A stretch of DNA of 64,000 bases from Candidatus Flexifilum affinis (GTDB taxonomy: Bacteria > Chloroflexota > Anaerolineae > Aggregatilineales > Phototrophicaceae), in the NCBI GenBank assembly GCA_016713325.1, contig JADJPJ010000021.1, forward strand, positions 62,001 through 126,000. The letters are read 5' to 3'. Shown piece by piece: positions 55,573-63,999 of this stretch. The translations under genes were made by a program, and so were the position numbers. The notes under the pieces were generated by a model. The model worked only from the letters and a program-made list of their open reading frames with translations. It searched no databases and was not told the origin of the DNA. The stretch's first letter is position 1. Each line of letters opens with the position of its first letter.

Positions 55573-57903
55573 GACAGACAGCCAACGTGAGACGCTATCG
55601 ATCGACAATCCTCCCAATATCTTGCTCGTAGCAGCGATCTCAAACAGCGCCGCCGGGACGTTCTCCCTGGGTGACTGCAGCTCGACTCGCAGGCTGGTCG
55701 TCTTCAACGACGGGTCAAAGCGTAGACTGTTGTGTGTCTGGTGATTGTCGTTGCAGGAGGCGACCACGTTTCCGCCGGAGTCTTTGACCTGATACGAGCG
55801 CACGCAGAACGGCATCTCCCGTTCGGGGTGTCCCAGCAGAACCGTCTCCATCGGATGATCAAAATCGGTATCGAAGGTCAGGTCGATATGGGCGATTGTC
55901 TGTGGCTGATCCCAGATCAGCTCGATGCATGGCGCAGGGTCGCTCAGCTCGGCAGCCCAGGCATTCGGGCCAAGCGTCGGACGTCCCCATCCGTTCGCGA
56001 TACTGGTGGGTTCATGCGCATGGAGAGTCTCGGACAGGGTGAATGCCAGGTTCTGCCCATTCGGACGGCGGATGGGGACCCAGAACTCGAACGTCTCGAC
56101 CCCGATGTCCTCGGTCGGTTCCTGCTTACCGTAGTTGGAGACCGCCGCATTCTGCGCGTTGGCCACGGAGAGCAGTCCGGTGATGCGGGTGTTGCTGGTG
56201 TGAACGGCGATGGCCGAGTTCTTCATCAGGCAGACGAAGACATACTGCGCCTCTTCGATTGCCACCTCAGGCGTGAAGGTGACCACTTGAGCCGGGCCAG
56301 CCTCAAGGGCCACCTCCGACGAGGTCAGCAGGACGTCGGGCGTGAAGTTGCCGCGTTTGCCACTCGCCCGCAGTTCGAAGCGCAGGGTTGTCGCCGCCTC
56401 AACATCGACCGTGAATGTGATAGCCGGCATCTTCTGACCTGCTGGGAGCGGCAGCATCTGGGCCCATGAATAGCGCAGCGGCAGCCGGGGGCCATCCGCT
56501 GGCAGCGCCTGCAAAGCCAGCGAGGAAGATGCCCGAATGCTTGCCTTCCGGACCAGGTCGTCGGCATCCTGAAGGGCGACGCGCGGGATGAACTGCCCGC
56601 GCCGCAGGAGTTCGCGCTGAAGTTCGGGCATGTGGTCGTTCAACTGGGCGGGCAGCACGCCATACTTGTGGCAGATCGCCGCGGCCACACCCAACGACTG
56701 CGCCGCGTGTGCTACGGTGAGCATCACCCGCGTGGATCCGAAGGCGACGTGCGAGGCGCTGGTAATGCGCCCGGCCAGGAAAAGATTGCGGATATTGCGA
56801 CTGTACATCATGCGATAGGGCATCCCGTATACGCCGCGGGAATGCCACTGATTGCAGCCCGGCTTTTCGCTGTAGATACCATCTGCGGGGTGCAGGTCGA
56901 GCGCCCAGCCGCCGAAAGACACGGTATCCGGGTGCGCTCGCTGTTCCACCACGTCCTGCTGCCGGAGCATGTAGTCGCCCTCGAAGCGGCGGCTCTCGCG
57001 CTTGCCCGGAATCAACCCGACGAACTCCAGTGTCAGCGTCTCGGATTCGGGGAACTTGCCCGAGTTCTTGATGTAGTTCCAGACGCCGTAGACAACCTTC
57101 CACAGCTCCCACTTAATCGTTTCAGTCTCATGGACCGTATCGAGCCGACCGCCGTACTCGATCCACCACAGGCGGCAGCCATCTTCCTGGGCATTGAAGG
57201 AGCGATACCGCGGGATTTTGGTGATGTCGTCCAGCGCGTAACTCGGCGGGACGAACTTCACCGGCCGACCCACGTCTTTGGTGTAGAAGTAGATTGAATG
57301 CCCCAGCAGATGTCCATATTCCTCGCTGGGGGCGAGCTTCTCACCAAACTCCTCTGTGCTTTCGGCCCCCATGCGGAAGGCCGCGCCCGACAGGAAGCCG
57401 ACGATGCCATCGCCGGACGCATCGACAAAGCGGGGTGCCGTGATTTCGTACAGCGTGGAATTCTGGCTGCAAAACGCCCGGACCGTGTCGATTGTGTCCG
57501 GGGCTGACTTGATTACGTCAAATACGGCCGTGTTCAGCAGGAGCTTGAGGTTCGGCTCGCTGATCACCTTTTCCAGCAGGATCGTATCCAGAATCAGGCT
57601 GTTGCCTTCGGGGTTGCGGTAGAGGTTCTCGACCAGGATTTCACCGATCACACCGCCTTCGCGCGCCCACCGGTTGTTGTTGCCCATGTGGGAGGTGGCG
57701 CCCAGGGCCCACAGACGTACCTCGCTGGAAGCATTCCCCCCCAGTACCGGACGATCCTGGATGAGGATGACTTTCAGGCCGGCCCGCGCCGCGGTTATGG
57801 CACAACACGTGCCCGACAGCCCGCCACCGACGACGGCCAGATCGCACTCGAACGATTGGGTGAATGGGCTTCGCCCTTCCGGGGAAGCGGCTTCAAGTTT
57901 CAT
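55444..57903 (-). CDS. FAD-dependent oxidoreductase (3'-end frameshift, read-through into repeat)
   Basis: A cytoplasmic flavoprotein of the FAD-dependent oxidoreductase family (PF12831-like). The dinucleotide motif is CDLAVVGGGLSGTCCAITAA (about residues 20-39), followed by RPVLGGNASSEVRLW. ITAPRFVDASGDGIVGFLSG (near 170) and RNIRNLFLAGRITSASHVAF (near 390) are family blocks. A C-terminal sandwich follows. The present frame ends with about 50 residues encoded by the interspersed repeat. Adding one G near 55636 gives FEIRCYEQDIGRIVDR and a stop at 55595-55597, the expected family ending, for about 769 residues. It is last in the operon with a sugar transporter and an epimerase-like enzyme; it probably oxidises a sugar derivative. 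Confidence 0.85.
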   Translation of the reverse strand: MKLEAASPEGRSPFTQSFECDLAVVGGGLSGTCCAITAARAGLKVILIQDRPVLGGNASSEVRLWALGATSHMGNNNRWAREGGVIGEILVENLYRNPEGNSLILDTILLEKVISEPNLKLLLNTAVFDVIKSAPDTIDTVRAFCSQNSTLYEITAPRFVDASGDGIVGFLSGAAFRMGAESTEEFGEKLAPSEEYGHLLGHSIYFYTKDVGRPVKFVPPSYALDDITKIPRYRSFNAQEDGCRLWWIEYGGRLDTVHETETIKWELWKVVYGVWNYIKNSGKFPESETLTLEFVGLIPGKRESRRFEGDYMLRQQDVVEQRAHPDTVSFGGWALDLHPADGIYSEKPGCNQWHSRGVYGMPYRMMYSRNIRNLFLAGRITSASHVAFGSTRVMLTVAHAAQSLGVAAAICHKYGVLPAQLNDHMPELQRELLRRGQFIPRVALQDADDLVRKASIRASSSLALQALPADGPRLPLRYSWAQMLPLPAGQKMPAITFTVDVEAATTLRFELRASGKRGNFTPDVLLTSSEVALEAGPAQVVTFTPEVAIEEAQYVFVCLMKNSAIAVHTSNTRITGLLSVANAQNAAVSNYGKQEPTEDIGVETFEFWVPIRRPNGQNLAFTLSETLHAHEPTSIANGWGRPTLGPNAWAAELSDPAPCIELIWDQPQTIAHIDLTFDTDFDHPMETVLLGHPEREMPFCVRSYQVKDSGGNVVASCNDNHQTHNSLRFDPSLKTTSLRVELQSPRENVPAALFEIAATSKILGGLSIDSVSRWLSVCTTRVQWMPSAAPIFAVAHAGGLRFTDEAPNAFIVATIEVGR

Positions 57904-57916
57904 GGTACCGGTATCC

Positions 57917-58900
57917 TTAGCGCACGCGCTGGGCGGCGATTTCGTCGATCATCCTGAAGATGGTGTACTGCGGTTGGTAACCCAGACGTTCGACGGCTTT
58001 CGTGATGCTGGTGTCGTAGCGATAAGCGGTCGTATGCAGCTTCACCTCAATGACCGGCAGGTGAGTTGCCTGCGCCAGATACTGCACTGCTTCATCAAAA
58101 TTGAAGCTCTGGCGCGCCCCGATGTTGAACGTCTCTCCGACCGCATTCAGGTGGGACAGCCCCAGCTCAACGCCCTGGCACAGGTCGCGTACATCGCACA
58201 TACCCATGCGGAAGGGTTTGCCGTCGAGATCCAGGCTGATGTAGTGCTGTTCTGAAGCGGTGGCCACGCCCTTCAGCGTCTCAATCGTCTTCGCGATGGC
58301 CGGGGACTGCGGCAGGCTCTCCAACTGTCGGATCTTCGCATTGACGTAGAAGCGCGGTCCGGAAAAGAAGCTGTTCGGGTTGAACAGCTCGTTCGCGGCC
58401 TGCGTATGGGAGAAGCGCAGGATGGTGTAGGGCATGCCGGTCTGTTCGCCGATATTGCGCACCATCTGTTCGCCAAGGAACTTGCTCATCCCGTAGGGGC
58501 TGTTCGGCAGGGTCGGGTGGTCTTCGGTGATCGGAAGCTGCCGGGGATTTAACTCCGGGTAGACTTCGCCCGAACTGGCGAACACAAACCGGCTCAGCGG
58601 ACGGCTCTTCGCCGCCTGTAAGAGCTGGAATGTGCCTGTGACGTTCGTTTCAAAGAGCCGCTGGTTGTCCTTCGCGTGCCAGGTCATTAGCGCGGCCAGG
58701 TGCGCCACGGCGTCCACGCCGTCCAGCGCCCGATCCAGCGCACCGAGATCAAGCAGGCTCCCCGTCACCATGTCGTCGGGCATCGCACCGGATGGCGGTT
58801 CCGAGACATCCAGGCCGCGCACCCAGTGCCCGTTTTGCTGCAGGTACTTCACCAGTGTAGAGCCGATTCGACCATTCGCTCCCGTTACCAGGATCTTCAT
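57917..58900 (-). CDS. NAD-dependent epimerase/dehydratase family protein
   Basis: A 327-residue extended short-chain dehydrogenase, cytoplasmic. It starts with the Rossmann motif KILVTGANGRIGSTLVKYLQ; GVDAVAHLAALMTWHAKDNQ and ASSGEVYPELNP follow; the catalytic pair is in NSPYGMSKFLGEQ (Tyr-x-x-x-Lys, about 150). The ATG at 58900 follows AAAGGTTGAGC; a longer frame overlaps the permease gene. It may epimerise or oxidise a sugar (uronate dehydrogenase and UDP-sugar epimerases are relatives). It is two bases after the MalG-type gene and 13 before the FAD enzyme, so the three are one operon. Confidence 0.9.
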   Translation of the reverse strand: MKILVTGANGRIGSTLVKYLQQNGHWVRGLDVSEPPSGAMPDDMVTGSLLDLGALDRALDGVDAVAHLAALMTWHAKDNQRLFETNVTGTFQLLQAAKSRPLSRFVFASSGEVYPELNPRQLPITEDHPTLPNSPYGMSKFLGEQMVRNIGEQTGMPYTILRFSHTQAANELFNPNSFFSGPRFYVNAKIRQLESLPQSPAIAKTIETLKGVATASEQHYISLDLDGKPFRMGMCDVRDLCQGVELGLSHLNAVGETFNIGARQSFNFDEAVQYLAQATHLPVIEVKLHTTAYRYDTSITKAVERLGYQPQYTIFRMIDEIAAQRVR

Positions 58901-58902
58901 GC

Positions 58903-59794
58903 TCAACCTTTCAGCCCGCCGAGGGACAAACCCCCGCGCAGGTAGCGCTGCAAAATCGCGAAGACGACCAACGCCGGAACTGCCGCCACCACGGAAGTAG
59001 CCATCATCTGCTCGATCTGAATATTGTACTGACCGATGAAGGAGTACAGGCCCAGCGAGATAACCCACTGATCGGTGCTGCTGGTCAACACAAACGCCAG
59101 CAGATAGTGATTCCAACCCTCAAGAAAGACGAACAGGGCTGTCGCCGCGATGCCGGGCGCGGCCAGCGGGAGCGTGACCAAGATGAAAGCCTGTAAGGAG
59201 TTGCATCCGTCAACCATGGCCGCTTCTTCAAAGTCGGGGGATGCTTTGCATGTAGCCCCACAGCACCCAGATCGACATGGGCAGCATGAACGTCGTATAG
59301 GCGATCACGGTACCCTGTATGGTGTCGAGCAGCGCGTAATTCCGGAAGATCAGGAAGAGGGGCACAATCAGGGCGGAGGTCGGCAGCAGTTGGCTCAACA
59401 GTACGAAGAAGATGAAGGCGTTGCGTCCGCGGAAGCGGAAGCGATTCAGACTGTAAGAGGCCAGCAGCGAGGCCGGCAGGACCACGAGCGTCGCTCCCAG
59501 GGTGGCTACAAGCGTATTGCCCATCCACTGCCAGACCGGTTTTTCGGTGAAGATGGACTGATAAGCGCCGATACTCCATTCGTCGGGCAGGATGAGCGGG
59601 GCATTGGCGAGGCTGTAGCCCTCGGGCGTCAAGGATGCCATCAGCATCCAGTAGAAGGGATAGACGACCGCGATGGTTGTGGTCACAATGAGGACGAAGA
59701 AGCCAAATCCATTGAGGAAGCGGGCATTGCGCGCACGCGCTTTCTCTTCTGCCGCGGCGCGGCGGACGCTTGCAGCTTGCGTGTCGGCGATCAT
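58903..59794 (-). CDS. Sugar ABC transporter permease, MalG type (single-base frameshift)
   Basis: A CUT1 permease of about 296 residues. The first part (FGFFVLIVTTTIAVVYPFYW through FMLPMSIWVLWGYMQSIP) and the second (DFEEAAMVDGCNSLQAFILV through YLRGGLSLGGLKG) are in different frames. The break is at the run of five G (59236-59240 on the plus strand); four would give SIPDFEEAAMVDG, exactly the EAA docking loop. This looks like a homopolymer error. It overlaps the MalF-type gene by four bases. Confidence 0.88.
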
Positions 59795-60738
59795 GGTTCT
59801 GTCTTCTTCTCACTTCGACGAAGCACCAGGAAATAAACCGTCACCAGCATCAGGCTGAGGCAAAAGGAGAGGATCGCCAGGGATGAGCCGCGGCCCAGCC
59901 GGTTCGAGGTGAACGCCTCCTGATAGGTATACACGGAGAGCACCTGGGTGGCATCGCCGGGGCCGCCGCGCGTCAGCGTCCAGGCGATGGTGAAGAGCTT
60001 GGACGACCAGATCGTGAGCAGCGTGATCATCGTGATGCTGACGACGCGGATGGACGGGAGCGTGATGAAGCGGAAGCGCTGCCAGTTACTCGCGCCATCG
60101 ACCTCGGCGGCTTCATAGAGCTCCGAGGGGATACTCTGCAGGCTGGCCAGAATCATGAGCGAGGCGGCGGGGAAAAGGCGCCAGCTCGTCGTGATGATGA
60201 TGCTCAGCATCGCCGTATCGTTGTTATACAGCCAGGACTGGCCAACCTGGATCAGGCCGAGTCCTTTCAATACCTGGTTGACGGGACCGATCTGTGGGTT
60301 GAACATGACAAACCAGATCAGCGATACGACCAGCCATGGCGTCGCCCAGGGAATGATCAGCAGGGTGCGCGCCAGCCAGCGCAAGCGAAACTTGCGGTTG
60401 AGGATGAGCGCGACCAGCAAGCCGAGCAGGTAGCTGATGACAACGGTCCCGGCGGTGTAGGTGGCGGTCCGCCACAGCGACGTCCAGAAGCGGTCGCGGC
60501 CGAGCAGCACCTGGTAGTTTTCCAGCCCGATGTTCTCGGCCTGACTGAATCGCAGCAGATTGGCATCGGTCAAACTGATATAGGCCGTATACAGGAGCGG
60601 GTAGATGATGACCGCCAGGATGAGCAGGGTGGCAGGCACCAGCAGCAGATAGGGAAGAAAGGGGCTGCGAAGGGAGAAGATATCTCCCAGACTCCTGGGC
60701 CTCCAACGCGATTGTTTGCCACGCACTAATTCGGCCAA
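59791..60738 (-). CDS. Sugar ABC transporter permease, MalF/UgpA type
   Basis: A 315-residue membrane protein. Helix 1 is PYLLLVPATLLILAVIIYPL, followed by YTAYISLTDANLLRFSQAEN, FWTSLWRTATYTAGTVVISY and later helices; the docking loop is ELYEAAEVDGASNWQRFRFI. It follows the SBP gene after a hairpin and precedes the MalG-type gene with an ATGA overlap. No ATPase is encoded here. Confidence 0.93.
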   Translation of the reverse strand: MAELVRGKQSRWRPRSLGDIFSLRSPFLPYLLLVPATLLILAVIIYPLLYTAYISLTDANLLRFSQAENIGLENYQVLLGRDRFWTSLWRTATYTAGTVVISYLLGLLVALILNRKFRLRWLARTLLIIPWATPWLVVSLIWFVMFNPQIGPVNQVLKGLGLIQVGQSWLYNNDTAMLSIIITTSWRLFPAASLMILASLQSIPSELYEAAEVDGASNWQRFRFITLPSIRVVSITMITLLTIWSSKLFTIAWTLTRGGPGDATQVLSVYTYQEAFTSNRLGRGSSLAILSFCLSLMLVTVYFLVLRRSEKKTEP

Positions 60739-60777
60739 GGGAAAGGTTTCTCCACTAAACTTTATCAGAAAGCGACA

Positions 60778-60804
60778 GGAGCAGACGACGACCGCGTCTG
60801 CTCC
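60778..60804 (-). terminator. Stem-loop between SBP and permease
   Basis: GGAGCAGACG (60778-60787) and CGTCTGCTCC (60795-60804) are perfect complements around a 7-base loop, 22 bases after the SBP stop. No T-tract follows on the minus strand. It is probably an mRNA-stabilising or partly terminating hairpin. Confidence 0.65.
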
Positions 60805-60825
60805 CGTCTGAAAATCATAACCGAT

Positions 60826-62070
60826 TTACTGATCGGCCAGGAACTCTTCGACTTCTTCCTGCAGTTCCTGCATGGCCTGTTCCACCGGCTTATTGTTGTA
60901 CATTACCTCGATCAACTTGTTGTTGATCATGTTGACCATGCTGGTGTGGTAGATTTCCAGGCCGGGGGCGGCTACCGGCGCCCAGTTCGAGGCATCGTCG
61001 ACGAAGGTCTGGAACCAGGAATTGGCCGACAGGAAATCCTCGCTGACCGCGCCTTCAACCGGATTGATCGTGCCGCTGCTGGTGGTCCACACCTGTCCCC
61101 ATTCGGTCGTCGCAATCGACTTGATGTACTCGCAGGCGACGTCATAGTGCGGCGACCCGGCGGCGATGCCGACCAGGTTGTTCGGGCCGCCCGTCGAAAC
61201 GCCCGAGTCGGTCGGAATGGTGTAAATCTCGCTGTTAGCCTGCATCTCCGGCGCGGCGCTGCCCATCGCGGCCCAGTACCAGGGGCCGTCAATGGTCATG
61301 CCGACCTTGCCGCTGTTGAAGAACGCGTACTGCGAAGGCGCGCCATCGACACCCTGCGGCATCACGCCCGCGTCGAACAGGTCCTTGAAGAACTGAACGC
61401 CGTTGATGACCTCGGGTTCGGTGAAGGCGGGCTGACCATCCTTCGTCCAGTGACCGCCGTAGCCGACCACCATCAGCAGCACGCCCTCGTAGAAGCGGGA
61501 ATGCGCCGTATTGGTGAGCACCAGGCCGTATTCCTCGTTGGCCGGATTCGTCAAGGCCATTGCCGCTGCCTTGAACTCCTCAAAGTTGGTCGGGACGTCG
61601 ATGCCAGCCGCGTCGAACATCGGGCGGTTGATCCACAGTTCCAGCGTGCGGGCCGAGAGATTGAGCGCATAGATATTTCCGTCCGCATCGACTGCATAGG
61701 AGTCCTGACCAGCGACACGCTCGACGATATCCGTGCCTTCAAAGCACTGGTTCAGTGGAGCCAGCACACCGAGATTCAAGTACTCGAATACGTTGAAGCC
61801 AGTCACTTCGATGATGTCGGGCGGCGTCCCTGCTGCGACCTCCAGGTTGATCTTGTCCCAGAGCTGGTCGATCGGGAAGGCAAAACGCTCAATCGTGACG
61901 TTGGGATTGGCTTCCATGAACGCGTCCGTGGTGCCTTCCCAGAAGGAAAGATAGGCCGGATCTTCCCACTGCCAAGACGCCAGACGGAGTGTGACCGCAT
62001 CTTGCGCCGCCATCGAACTCACGGCGACGAAGCAAACGAGAATGAACAAAAGAACGGAAAGGCGTTTCAT
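60826..62070 (-). CDS. ABC transporter substrate-binding protein, CUT1 sugar type (family 1)
   Basis: A 414-residue exported sugar-binding protein. The signal peptide is LSVLLFILVCFVAVSSMAAQ. The mature chain has TLRLASWQWEDPAYLSFWEG, LWDKINLEVAAGTPPDIIEV, YALNLSARTLELWINRPMFD and the C-terminal FNSGKVGMTIDGPWYW region. The start is followed upstream by AGGAGG-type sequence. It heads the operon with two permeases, an epimerase-like enzyme and a FAD oxidoreductase. The ligand may be a sugar acid or derivative that those enzymes handle. Confidence 0.93.
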   Translation of the reverse strand: MKRLSVLLFILVCFVAVSSMAAQDAVTLRLASWQWEDPAYLSFWEGTTDAFMEANPNVTIERFAFPIDQLWDKINLEVAAGTPPDIIEVTGFNVFEYLNLGVLAPLNQCFEGTDIVERVAGQDSYAVDADGNIYALNLSARTLELWINRPMFDAAGIDVPTNFEEFKAAAMALTNPANEEYGLVLTNTAHSRFYEGVLLMVVGYGGHWTKDGQPAFTEPEVINGVQFFKDLFDAGVMPQGVDGAPSQYAFFNSGKVGMTIDGPWYWAAMGSAAPEMQANSEIYTIPTDSGVSTGGPNNLVGIAAGSPHYDVACEYIKSIATTEWGQVWTTSSGTINPVEGAVSEDFLSANSWFQTFVDDASNWAPVAAPGLEIYHTSMVNMINNKLIEVMYNNKPVEQAMQELQEEVEEFLADQ

Positions 62071-62183
62071 AGAATGGAGTCCTCCTAGAACTTATGTCAC
62101 TTTTTGAAAGATGTGAGCTTACCGTGGTTGTCGTGCGCTATGCCCTCCTTTACTCGAACAGGATATGGTTGCGCTGGGTGGGA

Positions 62184-62189
62184 ATTATA
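62184..62189 (-). promoter_or_regulatory. Possible -10 box of the CUT1 operon
   Basis: A perfect TATAAT on the minus strand (complement of 62184-62189), about 115 bases upstream of the SBP ATG, in the gap below the LacI gene. The -35 region is poor, so an activator or a weak promoter is possible. Confidence 0.35.
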
Positions 62190-62257
62190 GTCTGTCTATG
62201 GAGCGTAATCCCACAATACAGGAAATTATTCTATATAGTAGCAAGCAAATCGCCAAA

Positions 62258-63265
62258 TCATGCGGACTGACGCCGCACCAATTTGGGTGGGACCAGATTG
62301 AACCATGTGTCGGCGTCGGGTTCTGTCATGAGCATCGATAGGCGTCGCGCAGCGATTCGGCCGATAGCGTGCATGTCGTAATGCACCGTCGTCAGGTTCG
62401 GCTCGACAAACTGGGCCAGGTCATAGTCGCCGAAACCCGTTACGGCGACATCATCGGGCACCCGCCGGCCCGTTTCCCTGAGCGCCTTGAGCCCACCGAT
62501 GGCGATGACATCATCGGCAAAAACGATGGCATCAAGGTCAGGGTGTCGTTCCAGAAGCTGAGAAGTGGTGGCGTAGCCCGCGGCGGCTTCAAAGTCACTG
62601 ACGGCGACGCGATCGGGTGAAAAAGGCAGATCGTGCCGACAGAGTTCCAGGTGGAAGGCGTCCAGTTTCATCTGGCTGGTGGTGGTCGTCGGCACCCCAT
62701 TCACGAAACCGATTCTCTGCCGTCCCGCACCCTCAAGAAGGTGGACGAGAACCTGGCTCATGCCGTCAAAGACGTCGGCCATCACACAGTTGACCTGCAT
62801 CGGACGCAGGTGCGCGCCGGCTATGACGACCGGTACCATCAGACTCTGAAGGCGCGCCACGAAGTCCCGATTGATGACCCCGCCCAGAAGGACCAGCCCG
62901 GAGACGCCCGGGTCCTGAGCGTACTGTTGGGCGGCAGCTCCGGAGATCCCCGTACTTTGCAGACGGGCCGGGATCTGCTTCTCCTGAAAATAGGCGCTGA
63001 CGCCGCCCCATACGGTGCGCTCGAATTCACGACCGACGGCGGCCGCTTTACCGTTAGGCATGTTCGTGTCGCGGGTGAGCACCAGCACCGTCTCCGTCGC
63101 CCGCTGCGACGATCGCGGACTGTCGTTGGTGTAGTTGAGGTCGTGGGCGGCTCGAAGCACGGTTGCGCGCGTGGCTTCGTGCACGTTGGGGTAGTTGTTC
63201 AGGACGCGCGACACGGTTGCCGGAGAAACCTGTGCGCGCTGGGCGATGTCGCGAATGGTTGGCAT
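62258..63265 (-). CDS. LacI family transcriptional regulator
   Basis: A 335-residue regulator. The helix-turn-helix is IRDIAQRAQVSPATVSRVLN (about residues 4-23), and the effector domain includes VAVTGFGDYDLAQFVEPNLT. It starts with MPTIRDIAQ at 63265. It lies between the enolase-superfamily gene and the CUT1 operon on the same strand, so it may control both. Its promoter is filled by a perfect 22-bp palindrome, implying autoregulation. Confidence 0.93.
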   Translation of the reverse strand: MPTIRDIAQRAQVSPATVSRVLNNYPNVHEATRATVLRAAHDLNYTNDSPRSSQRATETVLVLTRDTNMPNGKAAAVGREFERTVWGGVSAYFQEKQIPARLQSTGISGAAAQQYAQDPGVSGLVLLGGVINRDFVARLQSLMVPVVIAGAHLRPMQVNCVMADVFDGMSQVLVHLLEGAGRQRIGFVNGVPTTTTSQMKLDAFHLELCRHDLPFSPDRVAVSDFEAAAGYATTSQLLERHPDLDAIVFADDVIAIGGLKALRETGRRVPDDVAVTGFGDYDLAQFVEPNLTTVHYDMHAIGRIAARRLSMLMTEPDADTWFNLVPPKLVRRQSA

Positions 63266-63302
63266 TCAACCGCACCACGCCATATAGGTCTACGCTGGAA
63301 AG

Positions 63303-63369
63303 ACTATGACTCGTTTCATGAAACGAGTCAAATATTTCATGATGTTGTTTCAGCTCATGAAACAACATC
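63303..63369 (-). promoter_or_regulatory. LacI promoter with a perfect 22-bp palindrome and a second dyad
   Basis: On the minus strand TTGACT (complement of 63326-63331), 17 bases and CATAGT (complement of 63303-63308) form a promoter. Positions 63308-63329 are a perfect 22-bp palindrome with core GTTTCATGAAAC, filling the spacer. A second dyad, GATGTTGTTTCA (63341-63352) and TGAAACAACATC (63358-63369), lies upstream with a 5-base centre. Both share the half-site GTTTCA. Confidence 0.75.
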
Positions 63370-63384
63370 GGCGAGAATTCTCCT

Positions 63385-63999
63385 TCAGGCCCGCAAGCTG
63401 CGCAGCCGGGCTTCGTCAATGGTTACGCCCAGCCCTGGACCTTCGGGCAGATGATAAAGGCCTTCCGCGCAGACAAGCGGCACTTCAAGGAAGGTGTTCG
63501 CAAGCTCAAAGACCGGCGGCTGGTATTCGAGCATGAACAGATTAGGGATCGCCGCCGCGACATGAATGGAGGCACTGATGCACACCCCCAGACCGACGCT
63601 GAGATGCGGCGCCACTGGAATGTTGAACGTCTCCGCCATCTGGGCGATCTTCATCAGCTCGGAGACGCCGGCCCGACCCACGTCGGGCTGCAGCAGGTCG
63701 GCGCCGCGCCGCACCAGCCAGGGTTGAAACTGGTAGCGCGTGCGCTCTGTTTCGCCAATGGCCACCGGAATGTCCACCGCCTGCGCCAGCAGCACATGGG
63801 CGTCAATGTCTTCCGGGTTCAGCGGGGCTTCAAGCACGGCGGCGTCGAGATCGACCAACTGATGACCAAGGCGCACCGCTTCGTCCAGACTGTAGACCCA
63901 GTGCGCGTCCAGGAGGAGCGCTGCGTCGAGGCCCAGGGCATTCCGCAGCGCCGCGATGCTGGCTGTATCGGCAGCTACTCCGTAGCCCGCTGCCAGCTT
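63385..63999 (-). CDS. Mandelate racemase/muconate lactonising enzyme family protein (partial)
   Basis: The last 204 residues of an enolase-superfamily enzyme whose start lies beyond the window. Visible are LAAGYGVAADTASIAALRNA, LDAHWVYSLDEAV, the metal-ligand region VLEAPLNPEDIDAHVLLAQA, IPVAIGETERTRYQFQPWLV, LLQPDVGRAGVSELMKIAQM, and PVAPHLSVGLGVCISASIHV (C-terminal barrel end). Such enzymes dehydrate sugar acids (for example galactonate, gluconate or rhamnonate). It fits with the neighbouring FAD and NAD oxidoreductases in a sugar-acid route, but the N-terminal capping domain needed for specificity is missing. Confidence 0.85.
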   Translation of the reverse strand, partial: KLAAGYGVAADTASIAALRNALGLDAALLLDAHWVYSLDEAVRLGHQLVDLDAAVLEAPLNPEDIDAHVLLAQAVDIPVAIGETERTRYQFQPWLVRRGADLLQPDVGRAGVSELMKIAQMAETFNIPVAPHLSVGLGVCISASIHVAAAIPNLFMLEYQPPVFELANTFLEVPLVCAEGLYHLPEGPGLGVTIDEARLRSLRA

